From Dioszegia crocea (taxonomy: Eukaryota; Basidiomycota; Tremellomycetes; Tremellales; Bulleribasidiaceae), in assembly GCA_001600615.1 (NCBI GenBank), contig BCKK01000001.1:845082-909081 (forward strand): 64,000 nt of DNA. Reading direction: 5' to 3'. Made by a program: the position numbers and the translations under genes. The first letter of the stretch is position 1; the number at the start of each line of letters is the position of its first letter. A model generated the notes under the pieces. It had not been told where the DNA came from, did not search any database, and worked only from the letters and a program-made list of their open reading frames with translations. Positions 44,224 to 55,650 of the stretch are shown piece by piece.

Positions 44224-47200
44224 TCACCGACCCCTCTTCTCCGGTTTGAACTTCTTCCCCTCCACCATACCCCTTGCAGCCGCCTTGCTCCTCTCTTCCT
44301 CTTCCTCATCCATCAAGCCCAACACAAGATCATCCGGCTCTTCCTCAATCTCCGCTGCATGTCCGTCATCGTCCTCCCACTCCTCCGCCCACTCGTCATC
44401 AATCGCACTGTCCGAGATTGGCATAGACTCCGAAGCAGGAGATGAATCATCCATGTCCAATCCCAGACCATTCGGGGAGGAAGCAAAGATCGCTCCCTCT
44501 TCGAAGCTCAGGCGATTCGCCTCATGTTCGCTCGCGCGGCGATATCGGCGGATCGCTTGAGCTTTGACATATGTCTGTCGTACGCGGTCGAGACCCTCGC
44601 CGACCCCAGCAGCGACGGTCCGGACAGGGATTGGGGACATCCACTTCGAGCTTGGCGGGCCATTCGGCAGACCAGGTATCTCTCCGCGGGTGGGCGATTC
44701 GATGCGTGTGTGAAGGGCCGTAGAGAGAGGTTCGTCAAAGGATGCAGTCGAAGATTTGACTTGCACCTCTTTGCGGTATGTAATGCGATGAAGACGGGCA
44801 TCGGGATCAATGATGGAGTGAGGAGAGTACTCGTCAACTGGTCGAGCCGAGAAGAAGTCAACTTGGTGCGAAAGGTAGATGGATGAGGGGAGTATCCGTG
44901 GATCGACGCTGTACGTCCGGATTTCGGCATTGGCGAGGGGACTAGATATCAGTGAGGTTCTGTGGAAACCGTAGGATGTTTCACTCACGCAAGCAATTTC
45001 ATCTGCTGGTGAGACGCAGAGCCAATGACAAAATCCTCCTCCAGATCCGGCAACTTCCATCTCGACTTGACATCCTGCTCTACGGCGAGATCCCCTGACC
45101 CCTGCAAGCGCATCATTTCGGAAATCCCACTTCCTCCTCTCCCCACGCCGGATTTCTTCCTTGCCGGCACCGTCATCTGCTTGACAGACAACCTCTGCAG
45201 GTCGATCACACCGAGAGCCTGCCGGTAGACGCAGACGTCTTGGCAAAACGCACCTCCGAGGGGATACTGCCGCCATTGAGCGAAGGAGACGGTGACGGCG
45301 TGGTCTGGCGCAACCGTATCGGTGGGCAGATGTCGGAGTCGGGCGGATGCTTCAATGACTTGTGATAGGGGATGAATTTGGGAGGAGTTGATGATCTTGG
45401 CAGTGGTGTGTGTTGCAAAAGTAGCGGGAGCACCAGAAGGATGGAGGGGATAGATATCTGATTGAGCAAACGTTGAGATACGACTCACGAATTGTGCCCC
45501 GCTCAGTAACGACCCCCAACCATCTACCCATCGGATCCCAGACCACTTCTTGAACCCTTGCCGCCGTGTTCCCCCTTTTCAGCTCGTACAGATGTAACAT
45601 CTCACCGCCACCTCGTCCGGGCCCATTAGGGTGTATCTGAAATATGTGGAACACGCGACCATCAGTCGGCGCGGCGAAGATTTGCGTTCCGTCCGGATTC
45701 CAGCTTAGAAACGCGACGCTCTGGCCCGAATTGGCAGATTGTGGTCGGTGGTCGGATTTGGAAAGCGGCAGTCGGAAATGCGCGACCGTTCTGGGTTGCA
45801 CCAGTGGTGGTTTAGATGGCGAGGCGTACGGCGACGACACCTCGACCGGTGGTAATTTCCCCAGATCGACAATCTTGATCCACCCTGCACCCCCTATATC
45901 CTCTACGAGCGAGTCCGATGCCGGACGCGACTCAGATAACGTTTCGTCCTCAGAACCCAGGACAGACGCTTTCGCAGGCGCAGACTTCGCCAATCGGGCT
46001 GCATTCGCGTGTTGAGCTGCCTGAGCACCCATCTTCAGTCCCGCCCAGACACCTCGGGCCACACCGCCACCAATGCTGACTGCCGAGGACATAATCGCTG
46101 AGGTAGCCGTACCCGGGCTGGTCGTTGGGTCTGAGCCTTCAGATACGACGCGAGAACGGGGAGTGGAGCGGGCGGTGATGAGTGTGCCGAACCCGGCTGA
46201 CCCAATCGAGCGTGGTGGCTCGTCCGTGACGAAGGCTAGGAGTCGACCGGAGAGTGCCATGATCGGAGTAGAGCCAGCCGGGAGGTTGGTAAGGGAGTGG
46301 AAAGATTGTAGCGTCGAGGGTTCGAGTAGATGGATTCGAGGTGGATCCGAAATGGCCTAGTGGTCAGATGAAGTCACACTCTTACTCACAATAGCGAGAG
46401 CTCGCGAGGAGCACTCCAAAGAGGCAGACTTCCCCTTTCCCAAATCCACCTCCCGCACTGCCAGCCCCGTCCTAAGCGCGACAACCACGAGCGCCAAATC
46501 CGCCTGAGTGTTCTTACCGCTAGGCCTGGACATGCTTATTGTCAGCCTAGAAGAGTCCCTCTTGAGACTTACAGAAAGAGCGCTACTGGACCATACTCCT
46601 CTGCCAGACTCCCCCGATCCATGAGGTGCACAGCGACTGTGACCTCCTTGCCCTCCCTCTTGCCCTGCTTCACACCGCCCAATTGACTCATACGCGTATC
46701 TCCATCACGCTCAAGCTTCGCCAGGCTGAAGACTTCCTCCGGAGCAGGGAAGTCTTCCTCGACGTGAGAGCCTTCAGGGACCTTGCCGAAAGGCATTCGG
46801 AAAATACGCAAGGCGCATTCGGGCGACGATACGAGGAGCAGGTTCCTGATTGATCAGTTCTACTGGCGGGTTGGACTTACTGTCTACCATGTCCATCTCT
46901 TAAGTTTGCAGTCTGCCAATTAGAGAACGATGGCTGTGACAGAGGACGAGGCTGAGACTTCGAAGAAGGCGGCGGAGAGTTGGGCAGGAAGGTTCGCAGG
47001 CTGGCCAGATTGGGCAGAGACGGGAGGGTATCCATGATTGGCGACAGGAGCGTTTTCGCGTCTCTGAGGGATGAGCGAGCCCCCAGCAATACTCGTAGCT
47101 GTACTCACGTCGACGCTATAGCTACGAGCACATGTCAGCACAATTGACCTGACGCGGACCGAGCGCGACAGCTCTGGCTGAGGTGAGAGGGAAGGGGCTT

Positions 47201-47257
47201 ACGGATACCCCTTCTACCCTGTCCTGACCGAGTCGTACCTGGATCACCACTGGACAT
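44224..47257 (-). CDS. BCAS3-family WD-repeat protein (autophagy-related, PROPPIN-like)
   Basis: Large WD-repeat protein. Recognisable parts: NWQTANLRDGHGR and LLLVSSPECALRIFRMPFGK near the N-terminus, MALSGRLLAFVTDEP, VAHFRLPLSKSDHRPQSANS, VAFLSWNPDGTQIFAAPTDG, RVFHIFQIHPNG, VQEVVWDPMGRWLGVVTERG, then the BCAS3-type C-terminal domain with SFAQWRQYPLGGAFCQDVCV and DPRILPSSIYLSHQVDFFS. Human BCAS3 binds phosphoinositides at autophagosome formation sites together with PHAF1; a related role is inferred. The acidic C-terminal tail has EEPDDLVLGLMDEEEEE and ends KFKPEKRGR. The 5' end is the least certain part: MSSGDPGTTRSGQGRRG at 47257 splices through a 13-nt exon (47110-47122) into DAKTLLSPIMDTL. 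Confidence 0.8.
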
Positions 47258-47712
47258 CCTGATGTACCCGTCCTCGGACTGCTGCGATAACCCTCGCGGC
47301 AGCGTTGCTGAAACCCCATGCCCGAGGTTGGTCGAGGGCATAAGGCAATGGAGGGTGGACCTTGGGGCATGCGCTGCCACAGCGGGTATCGCTGGCTAAG
47401 TGCCTCGCGCTTGTATGCTTCTGCGATAGACTGTGTATACTGTTATCTTCTGTCCTGTTGAGTGGGGTAGAAGTACGAAGGGACAAGTCTATAGCCTTGG
47501 ATGAATGGAGCTTGGATACCCTTTAACGTAACCGGGTGGCAACAACAACGCGCTTGCATCTTCCGAGTCGTGAGCTGCTGAGTCGCAGTCGGCTCCCGAG
47601 GACCGCCTGCAGCTGTACGACTCGACGAACAGATGGATATCGCACAATGCATGTATAATCGGGTATATCTAACTATAAACAACAACAAGATTCGCATCAG
47701 AAGTCGCATTCA
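47258..47712. other. intergenic, promoter of the BCAS3-type gene
   Basis: 455 bases between two minus-strand genes. No gene recognised. Confidence 0.4.
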
Positions 47713-48652
47713 CTACCGCCGTGTAGGTATGGCGGGTGGTGGCCTCTCATGTGGCAACACCTGGCCCGGCGTCCCCTGTGTTCTCTGCGTGCCCACCGCC
47801 GCCTGGTGTGCCTGACCCTGCTGCAACGCGCCGAGGAATTGTTGCCTGAGCTCCTCCGCTGCAACGCCCTCTTCGCCTTGGATGCCAGACGCGCCTTGTT
47901 GGATTGAGGCGAGGTACTCCTGCCCGCGAATAGTGAGGTAGGCTTCGAGTCTACCGTATAAGCTAGACCCAAAAATCTGGCAGTGGGTACACTCACAGTC
48001 CTGCGTTCCGAGAGTTCGACTTCCAGGTCGCCATTGCCACATCACCGATGAGAGGTACAACTCTGCTGATGTTAGTTTTACACTCAAATGACTCTTGATG
48101 TGGAACCAGCTTACCCCATTACCGTCCCTATGGTGCTGTTGAACATCATCTTCTGAGCCAGATCTTTCGGTATATCCAGCTTCTTCGAGGGCTTGATGAC
48201 CAGATTGTAGTTCAGCAGCGCATTCACGACATCTCCAGCACCGGGTATGATACCTTTTCAATCAGCCGAGTTTCTAATTTTACGCTCAGAGAGACTTACC
48301 AATGAAGAAGGTGTATCCCACTCTAAATCCACAGAGATTCATACCCTTGTCCAGTCGATGTGCTCTCTTTCGGATCTTCTTCAGTGCCTTCTCGTCCCGT
48401 TGGGATAGCCCAGGAGGCACGGCCCTCTGATCAGATGATTAGCGAAATATACACCAACTGCAAGCTATGGCACATACCTTCTGCTTCACTGTCTTTCCCT
48501 TCGCGTTCTTAGTGTACTCATAGTACGGATCTGGTGGCTCGTACTGCTCTGCCCGCTTGGAGATGAGTTTCTGGCACGGGTCAGCTTTGGCCTTTTCGAG
48601 CATTAGGAAGCAGCAAGCTCACCATGGCGAGTTTCCCGGCGATGGCTGACAT
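47713..48652 (-). CDS. DUF4112 protein, copy A
   Basis: Four or five exons. Exon 1 encodes ten residues, MSAIAGKLAM, then a phase-0 intron. The core carries PPDPYYEYTKN, LKKIRKRAHRLDKGMNLCGF, RVGYTFFIGIIPGAGDVVNA, DLAQKMMFNSTIG and LVPLIGDVAMATWKSNSRNA. IRKRAHRLDKG..GFRxG..GxIPGxGDxxNA and the second PxxGDxxxA are the DUF4112 signature; the two hydrophobic stretches suggest a membrane-associated protein. The C-terminal tail is Gln/Pro-rich (AVGTQRTQGTPGQ, PPPAIPTRR). Function of the family is unknown. A close paralog lies directly upstream on the same strand. Confidence 0.88.
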
Positions 48653-48977
48653 TGTGGCAACTGTGGGATGGAGTAAGATGGGTCAAGCTAAGGCTGGAGG
48701 TGGCAAGGGTGATGTATATATATGGCGGGGACTGAGAGTGAAGATGTTGGCAAAGGATGGTTGTGATCATTGTTGGGTGGCGGTGATCAGGTACGTCATA
48801 TGGGTCCCGGGACCTAATTTGGGCGCCCCAAGCCAGGCACGGGCCGTGTGTTTCAGACTGAATCAGGCTGTTTCAGGCTAATTCTTAGGCTCCCGTTCAA
48901 GTCTGTACCATGCCATGGCTGCATGTATCGAGCCAGACATAGCCACCAGATGCAGCCATTACACTACGACAGACTCC

Positions 48978-49966
48978 TCAGACCGTCTGCTTACTCTTCC
49001 GCGGGGAGGAACCGAGAAACAGCCTTTTGGCCTGCTGAATCGTAACGCCTTTGATCCCGCCGAGTAGGCGAGCGAGTATTGTCTTCCGCTCCCTAGGCGT
49101 CGCCTCGCGCAGTTCAGCTCGCTTCACCACATACTTCTCTATCCTGAAAGTGTCAGTCGCGTATCACAAGATCCGCATATGCTCTTCGGGTTCCAAACCT
49201 TCACCACTCACAGATTTGAATTCCGACAGTTTGCCTCATAAGCCGCCATTGCCACATCGCCTATGAAGGGCGTGAGCCTGTTCGAGGTCAGCTTCTCTCC
49301 CACCGCGCACTAGTGGGACTGAAAGAGGGTATCATCGCAAAATTCCTTGATATCTCATTCTCGTGACTCAGATAGGCTATCACTTACCCAATCAAGAACT
49401 GTAAGGTAATGTTGATTGCCAACCTTCGGATCAGCGCATCAGGCAATCCCAGCCGCTTGGCAGGCTCTATGATGAAACGGTGACCCATATACGCATTGAA
49501 CGCGTCACCGGCACCCGGTGCAAGGCCTGTTAGTATCATCAGCCTTCCACAACTACAAGTATACTGACTGTATCACAGCAAAGCCAGCGACCTGGCCACA
49601 TACCGAGAAAGAAGGAATATCCCACTCTAATCCCGCATATATTTATGCCCTTGTCCAGCCGATGAGCCCGTTTTCTGATCTTCTTGAGCACACGCTTTTC
49701 ATCATCGTCCAGGCAAGCAGGTAATGATCTCTGCGATGGGTTAGTATCCAGTTCCGAACGATTGTATGATCTGATCAAAGGCCAGGCTCACCTTTCTCCG
49801 CTTCATCTGACCCTTCTTGTTCGGTCTGTACTCATAATACGGATCCTTAGGTTTCGATTTCGCTGCGTTGTCGCAGACGATACGCTGTTTCGTTTGTAAG
49901 CTTGAGACTGTCTGGTGCACACCCTAATCGACCCACCACAACGATATTCGCGACGTTTGCTGTCAT
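48978..49966 (-). CDS. DUF4112 protein, copy B (tandem paralog of copy A)
   Basis: Same architecture as its neighbour: exon 1 encodes ten residues (MTANVANIVV) before a phase-0 intron, then KPKDPYYEYRPNKKGQMKRR, LKKIRKRAHRLDKGINICGI, RVGYSFFLGLAPGAGDAFNA, LAINITLQFLIG and LTPFIGDVAMAAYEANCRNS. The C-terminus differs: RIEKYVVKRAELREATPRER, LLGGIKGVTIQQAKRLFLG, stop at 48978. Intron positions match copy A at each comparable site, which shows tandem duplication of an already intron-containing gene. The core is roughly half identical by eye. The tails have diverged, implying different partners or positions. Confidence 0.88.
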
Positions 49967-50354
49967 CGCGATAATTGACTACAGTAGCACACGACGTTCA
50001 CACTAGGATCAATATATGTTCCTACCAACAGCCATTGGCCAGTCCCCTCTCACCGCACTCCGTGTATGAATGAGGCAAGCGGAGACGGATACAAAAGAAG
50101 AAAGGCGGGGCGGTGTTAAAGGATTACCGATTAATCCAAGCTTGCCCCCCCGGATGAGCCGCGTGAATTGTGATCGCATTTCCTCAACTTCCGTCACGCT
50201 GATAATGTTAGAGTCCATACTGCATCCAGGTTCGTTGCATGTGATTCAGAGTCAATCTATGTCATATCAATCGCATCTATATATCTCCCCTTCCGGAAGC
50301 GCGGAGCATATTCTCTTTTGTCTTGGGGTCTCGGGAGCAGGGCAACACTCTTAT
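49967..50354. other. intergenic, promoter of DUF4112 copy B
   Basis: 388 bases between the copy B start and the pyruvate kinase stop. No gene recognised. Confidence 0.4.
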
Positions 50355-52350
50355 CTAATCACGGTCGATCGCCATGATGTCGAGGTCGGTGGGGTCGGAG
50401 GGGACGGACAAGATCCGGAGCGTGTTGGTCTGTACTGATCAGCTTGATTTCCGGTGCGAAGGAATGACGGAACTGACGTGGCCGAGACCTCCCTTCCAGC
50501 CTTGAACAGCCATGACGGTCTGCTCGGGCTTGATGATGCCCAAGTCGAGCGCGTTCTTGAGTCCAAACCTGACATGTCAGCTTTGCCACCTGCTGATAGG
50601 ACACATTAGCTCACCTGATCCGGTTGTCGACGTCCACCTGCCACTTCTCGGCGGGGACACCTCGGGGCTCGGGGTACCAGACGGGGTAGACACCTCGGGA
50701 GAGGTGCATCTGCCTGGCGCATTGCAGGTTGCGGGTCACACAGATGATGGGGCACTGGGGGCGGTACTTGGAGATCAGGCGGGCAGAGACACCCCTTGTG
50801 TGTCAGCTTGTACAAAGAAATTCGTCGTATCCCCAACTTACGAAGTGGAGAGGACAACAATCGCACCGGCATCCTGCTCAATGGCGGCGGCAACGGCGGA
50901 GAAGGCCAGAGTCTCGGCGGTCTCGGTGGGGCGGGGGGTGAGGGCACGGAGCTGGTCGAAGAGTGGCTGATAGGCGATAGCGGACTCAGCGAGGAAGGCG
51001 GTCTCAGCCATCATCTTGACGGCCTCGAGGGGGTATTTGCCCTTGGCGGTCTCGCCGGACAACATGACACAGTCGGCACCGTCAAGAACAGCGTTGGCGA
51101 CGTCGGAGACCTCGGCACGAGTGGGTCGGGGGTTGTACTGTACGTCAGCAAGAGACTCAACCCAAAACTCACAGTCATGGACTCGAGCATTTGGGTGGCA
51201 CAGATGACGGGCTTGCCAGCAACGTTGCACTTGGCAATCATCATCTTCTGGGCCAAGAACACCTGCGAGGCCGGGATCTCGATACCGAGATCACCACGGG
51301 CAACCATGACACCGTCTGTCTCCCTCAGGATCTCGTCAAAGTTCTGGACACCCTGCTCGTTCTCAATCTTGACAATGATCTTGATGGTGGAACCCTCCGT
51401 GCCGAGGACTTTGCGGATTTCGCGGACGTCCTGGCCGGATCGGATGAAGGAGGCGAAGATCATGTCGACGCCGTTCTTGACACCGAATGCCAAGTCGGCC
51501 TTGTCCTTCTCGGAAAGAGCGGGGAGGTCGACGGGGGTCTTGGGGAGGTTGACACCCTTGCGGGAGGAGAGGACACCGGAGTTGAGCGACTTGACGCGGA
51601 GGGAAGTGCCTTCAATGGCGACGACCTGGAGGGAGAGGATACCTGTCTTGTCAGCTGGGACCACGGGTCGTGGCGGATAGCTTACCGTCATCAACGAAGA
51701 TGGTCTTGCCGGGGGAGGTGACCTTGGGAAGGTTGGCCTATTTGTCAGCCCAGTCCAAACAACAACCTACGTAGTCCATGTAGATCTTCTCGGCAGATCC
51801 AGACTCAGCGTCAGCCTTGTCGGTGGAGATGATGAACTCGTGGCCGGCAACAATGGGAACCTGGGTATCAGCTAAGTTTCGCCAGACTTTCTTTCAGACA
51901 ACACTGCAGCTCACATCCTGGTCGTTGGCCATGAGACCGGTCCTGATCTCGGGACCCTTGGTGTCGAGTGCGATGGCGATGGGCCGGCCAGACTTGAGCT
52001 TGGCAGCGGCAGCGCGGGAGTTGTCAATGACCGACTGGTGGTACTCGTATGAACCGTGGGAAAAGTTCATGCGGACTGAGAGTCAGCTCTGGTCTATCCT
52101 CGTAGCGCCGCTCATAACTGACCGATGTTCAAACCAGCCTCCATGAGCTGACCGAGCATGTCGACGCTGTTGGTCTTGGGTCCGATGGTACCGATGATGG
52201 ATGTCTTCACGTCAGCCCAACATTCCTTCCTTGGCATTCCAGCGGGTTCCAACTTACCTTACGGAGGAACTTCTGCTCCTCGGTGAAGTCATTGAAGCTG
52301 GTCTTGAGGGAAGACAGCCACGCGAGCTGGGAGGTAGGAGCGGTGTTCAT
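50355..52350 (-). CDS. PYK1: pyruvate kinase
   Basis: Glycolytic enzyme converting phosphoenolpyruvate and ADP to pyruvate and ATP. Conserved parts: [89 protein letters not shown], active-site [56 protein letters not shown] and [17 protein letters not shown]. The allosteric C-terminal domain ends with [11 protein letters not shown] at 50355. Start chosen as [15 protein letters not shown] at 52348-52350, the normal cytosolic form. An in-frame ATG at 52494 would add 48 Ser/Pro-rich residues. Eight or so introns. Confidence 0.96.
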
Positions 52351-52844
52351 GTTGCCTGAAGAGGAGTGGAGGCGGGTGTGGTTGAGTGGGGGTGAGGGAT
52401 GGGACTGTGACTGTGAGCTTGGGAGCAAGAGGGGGGAGGGCGGCGTGGAGTAGGCTCCCTGGACTGCGCGGACAGGTGGACTTAGGAAGGGCATTGTGTA
52501 TGGTGAGTGAAGTATGGAGGAGAAGGGAGAAGGAATATTGACGCGGCAAGGGGTGTGCTTGGACCCAAAGGACCCTCCAACATTTCCAGCTGGTGGTCGA
52601 CACACACGTTCCGCCCCTTAGGAAAGATGGGTATGAAGGGAGGGCCCGTCAAGAGGGGTCAGAACAAAGGATCTGCCTGTCTGAGGGATTTTGAGGAACG
52701 TGCTTACTTACCTGTATAGAGAGAAAGATAGGGAGACAGGTCAACGTTCCTCATTCACCCCCACGACTTTATTTTCAAAAGGCTTGGGCAGGTTTACGTC
52801 ATCTCACTTATCGCCTATCAGCTTATCAAACAAGGGCTAGGGAA
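52351..52844. promoter_or_regulatory. divergent region, pyruvate kinase/ORF1-uL1m
   Basis: 494 bases. The pyruvate kinase side has an open frame back to the ATG at 52494. The other side has CTTATCGCCTATCAGCTTATC before the ATG at 52845. No TATA box recognised. Confidence 0.45.
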
Positions 52845-53267
52845 ATGCCACGACAGACTGAGATTTCGAGCAGTACTCGCTCTGACCATAGCGCATGGCT
52901 CACTACACATTATACAGCTACAACATCCACAGAGGAATCACCCCAGCCAGAGTCTAAGCCAGTCTCAGCTCCTGTCGAACCGCAATCACTCGCACCGGAA
53001 GTCAAATCCCCGAAAGCCCCACGACAGCCTAAACCAAAGCGAACCCCGCTCGAGGACTACTTTCACGAGCAGTCCAAGCTCTTCTCGTCCTTGCAGAAGC
53101 GATACGACACCTTTCAGGTCCGAGCAGCTGAGGAACGAGGCAAAAAGAAGCCGGTCAAAGCCAAGGTTCAGGCAAAAGCAGTTGCCAAATCATCGACATC
53201 TGCAGCTCCAGCTGTCAAACCGATCGTCCCAGTTGCATCCACAGCGAAGGAGGTGCCTAAGAAATGA
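52845..53267 (+). CDS. ORF1, 140-residue basic protein, stop overlaps the uL1m start
   Basis: Intronless ORF beginning MPRQTEISSSTRSDHSAWL. It is rich in Pro, Lys, Ala and Ser, with a central more ordered stretch (TPLEDYFHEQSKLFSSLQKR, YDTFQVRAAEERGKKK) that could be helical, and a Lys/Ala tail (KAKVQAKAVAKSS..KEVPKK). No known domain and no presequence. The stop TGA (53265-53267) overlaps the ATG of uL1m (53264-53266) as ATGA. No room for a separate promoter unless one lies inside this ORF. It may be translated first on a dicistronic mRNA, or be a long upstream ORF that tunes uL1m, or be untranslated leader. Confidence 0.55.
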   Translation: MPRQTEISSSTRSDHSAWLTTHYTATTSTEESPQPESKPVSAPVEPQSLAPEVKSPKAPRQPKPKRTPLEDYFHEQSKLFSSLQKRYDTFQVRAAEERGKKKPVKAKVQAKAVAKSSTSAAPAVKPIVPVASTAKEVPKK

Positions 53268-54298
53268 TCGGATCGAGTTCCAGCGCGGTGTGGCGCGCGG
53301 CATCAACAGCTGTGCTTCCCGTGAGTTACTTATCTCCCTGATGCTTGGGTATGGTTAGCTTACCCCTCGCAGAAATCCCTTCCCCGAAGCAGTGCAGCAA
53401 CATCCGCTACCCGATACTTCTCCTCCTCCCCAATATCTTCAGCCGCCACTTCCACCCCTTCCCGCAAAAAGCGAGCCGTGGCCAACCCCGATGCCATGTC
53501 TTTGTCTGAAGCTACCAGAGTCTTACGAGTAAGTCCGATTCCTTCTTGACTGATCTTCACTGATCGCACAGGCTCTTGAAATATCCAACCCCTCCTCCGC
53601 TTACTCCGTAACACTCACCACCCGAATTTCCAAATCCTCCGCCCCTCTCCGCGGTCGTCTCGCACTCCCCACCGACCCCCGCCGATCCCCTGAGATTATC
53701 CTCGTCTTTGCCGATCCTGCCTCTTCTTCCGCCGAACTTGCCAAAGCCGCCGGAGCCGCACATGTCGGCGGAGAAGAGCTCTTCTCTCAATTACTCAACG
53801 GAGAGATCGTTCCCACAAAATGTCTAGCAACACCGGGAATGATGCCGGCCGTAGCGAGTAAAATGGCCCGATTCCTTGGTCCAAAGGGATTGATGCCGGT
53901 TGCCAAGCGGGGTGGAGTGGGTGAGGGCGAGGAATTAGCAAAGAGAGTCAAGGAGGCTGCGGGCGGGATGGAGTGGAAGGGGGATAAACTGGGTGTAGTG
54001 AGGGCTCCTGTTGCAAGGGTAAGTTCTGCGGTGAATGAAGTAGACAGCGCTAATGATTAGATGTCTTTCCCGCTGGACGCGGTCAATGAGAACGTCCGGG
54101 CGTTCGTTGCCGCAGTCAGGGATAGCTCTGCCAGTGCTGCAGCGGGCGCAGCAGACTCTTCCTCTAGAAAACGACCTCGTAAGTTAAGCTTGCGACAAAC
54201 GGCCGAGCTGCATGCTGATCACCGCAGCCTCTGGTATCATTTCCGCGAGACTGGAGACGACGCAGGGACCGAGCATTGAGCTGAACGATGTTTTGTAG
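53264..54298 (+). CDS. MRPL1: mitochondrial large-subunit ribosomal protein uL1m
   Basis: Starts MIGSSSSAVWRAASTAVLP, spliced to KSLPRSSAATSATRYFSSSP: a good mitochondrial presequence (Arg, Ser, Ala, no acids, RYFSS cleavage context). The core shows LSEATRVLRALEISNPSSAY, LTTRISKSSAPLRGRLALP, IILVFADPASSSAELAKAAG, LLNGEIVPTKCLATPGMMPA, VASKMARFLGPKGLMPVAKR and MSFPLDAVNENVRAFVAAV, matching L1 proteins. The last intron joins RKRP to PSGIISARLETTQGPSIEL, with the stop at 54296-54298. The start codon overlaps the stop of ORF1. No alternative ATG would keep the presequence. Confidence 0.88.
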
Positions 54299-54600
54299 AC
54301 ATGCACCAAATCACCCCAGGCTGAAATAGAGACGTGGTCAATATCAGTCCCGCTCATGGCGCTTTGCAGCTAGCACCTCATACGCCCTTGATGACCTGGA
54401 AAGGTGGCGCATCTACCGTTGTCTACTGACCTGCTGATGCTGAGGTTAGACCGAGGTGTCGTGGCATGGTCGACACATTCAAACCGTTGAGGAACTAGAA
54501 AGCAGCCTATAATACCAGAGATCTACGGTCTTCATGACAAAAATACAATGAAACATTACCGAGAAATCTATAGGACTCTATCTTACAATCACGCTCGAAA
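54299..54600. other. convergent intergenic region
   Basis: 302 bases between the stops of uL1m and DRE2. Presumed 3' UTRs; no other feature. Confidence 0.4.
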
Positions 54601-55650
54601 TCAGATATCGTCCCCGATCGACAGCTGCACCTTCTCTCCAGGCTTGAAAGGTGGCATGCCTATAAGTCAGCACAGATTGACACCTTGGCGTGTACCAAAC
54701 TCACCGAGGTAAGGACAGCTGGTGCACCTGAACGCATCTCCCAGATAACAGCTTCCGCAACTACTCGTCTTCTTGGCCTCCCCTCTCTTCTCTTCCGGCC
54801 ACACACCCTCGCGGCCCTCTGTCGCTTGGAGCAGATGAGCCGGGATATCATCATCGCCTTCGAGGAAGAACCGCTGTGCCTCCTGGACGGCCTGAGCGGC
54901 CTTCTCCTCTTCGCCATCCTCTAGCTCCTTGAGTCCACACGTGCAGTCTTTGCACGCCCGACGCCTCTTGACGGGCTTACCGTCTGCCGCTGGGAATATA
55001 CACTCGGGGCGAGAACGGTCCTCGGGCGTAAGCAGGGAGTGGCCGCCGTCCGGCAAGAGAGGAGACTCCAAAGCCCAAATAGCGGATTTTTTCTCCCGAT
55101 TTGACGCGCGCTTGAGGGCCAAAGGTCTGGCGATGGATACAGCAGGAGCGGTCGTGGGTGGTGGGATGGAAGTCGAGGGGGAAGTGTAGCCTACGATATC
55201 GGCCGAAGGGGTAGGGAGGAGAGGGGCGAAGTTGGCAGCTGCCAATGTGGAGTGGAGAAGGGTCGTCAATTGCGGTGAGGCCGTTGAGGGAAGGTGGACG
55301 AATATTTGGGTCGAAGCGGGTATGAGGGATAGGAGTTGTGAAGGTAGAGGAAGAGGGAGGACCAGGTGGATCGTTAGAGGAGGAGAAGGAAGGGTTGTGG
55401 CTGTATTAGTCAGCAATTGCAAAGCGAACGTGCTCCGCCAGTGAATACTCGTCAAAATGTTTACTCGAACCGCATATCGTCCGCTCAGAAGCATCGACTC
55501 ACCATTATCCAATATCCTATCAATCATTTCACCCTGCACCCTTCCTTGTTCCCCCGCAGCTTCCTTCAGCGCCGTCACCGTTCGCTGATACTCCTCCGCC
55601 CGCTCCATTGAGCCAAGCACCACCTGTGTTGATGTTGTCGATGTTGACAT
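54601..55650 (-). CDS. DRE2: DRE2 (anamorsin/CIAPIN1), cytosolic Fe-S cluster assembly protein
   Basis: Electron-transfer partner of Tah18 in the cytosolic iron-sulfur assembly pathway. An N-terminal degenerate methyltransferase-like domain ([55 protein letters not shown]) is joined by a linker to the two cluster motifs: a [2Fe-2S] site [20 protein letters not shown] plus TCGLKELED, and the CxxC-x7-CxxC site [19 protein letters not shown]. It ends [18 protein letters not shown] at 54601, after the last intron. Intron 55401-55502 (102 nt) is stopless and in frame. Start taken at MSTSTTSTQ (55648-55650); two in-frame upstream ATGs (55755 and 55764) would add up to 38 residues and cannot be excluded. 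Confidence 0.93.

Noticed and set aside
50606..50970. Overlapping ORFs on both strands inside pyruvate kinase
   Set aside because: Shadow frames of a highly codon-biased gene; the pyruvate kinase frame accounts for the region.
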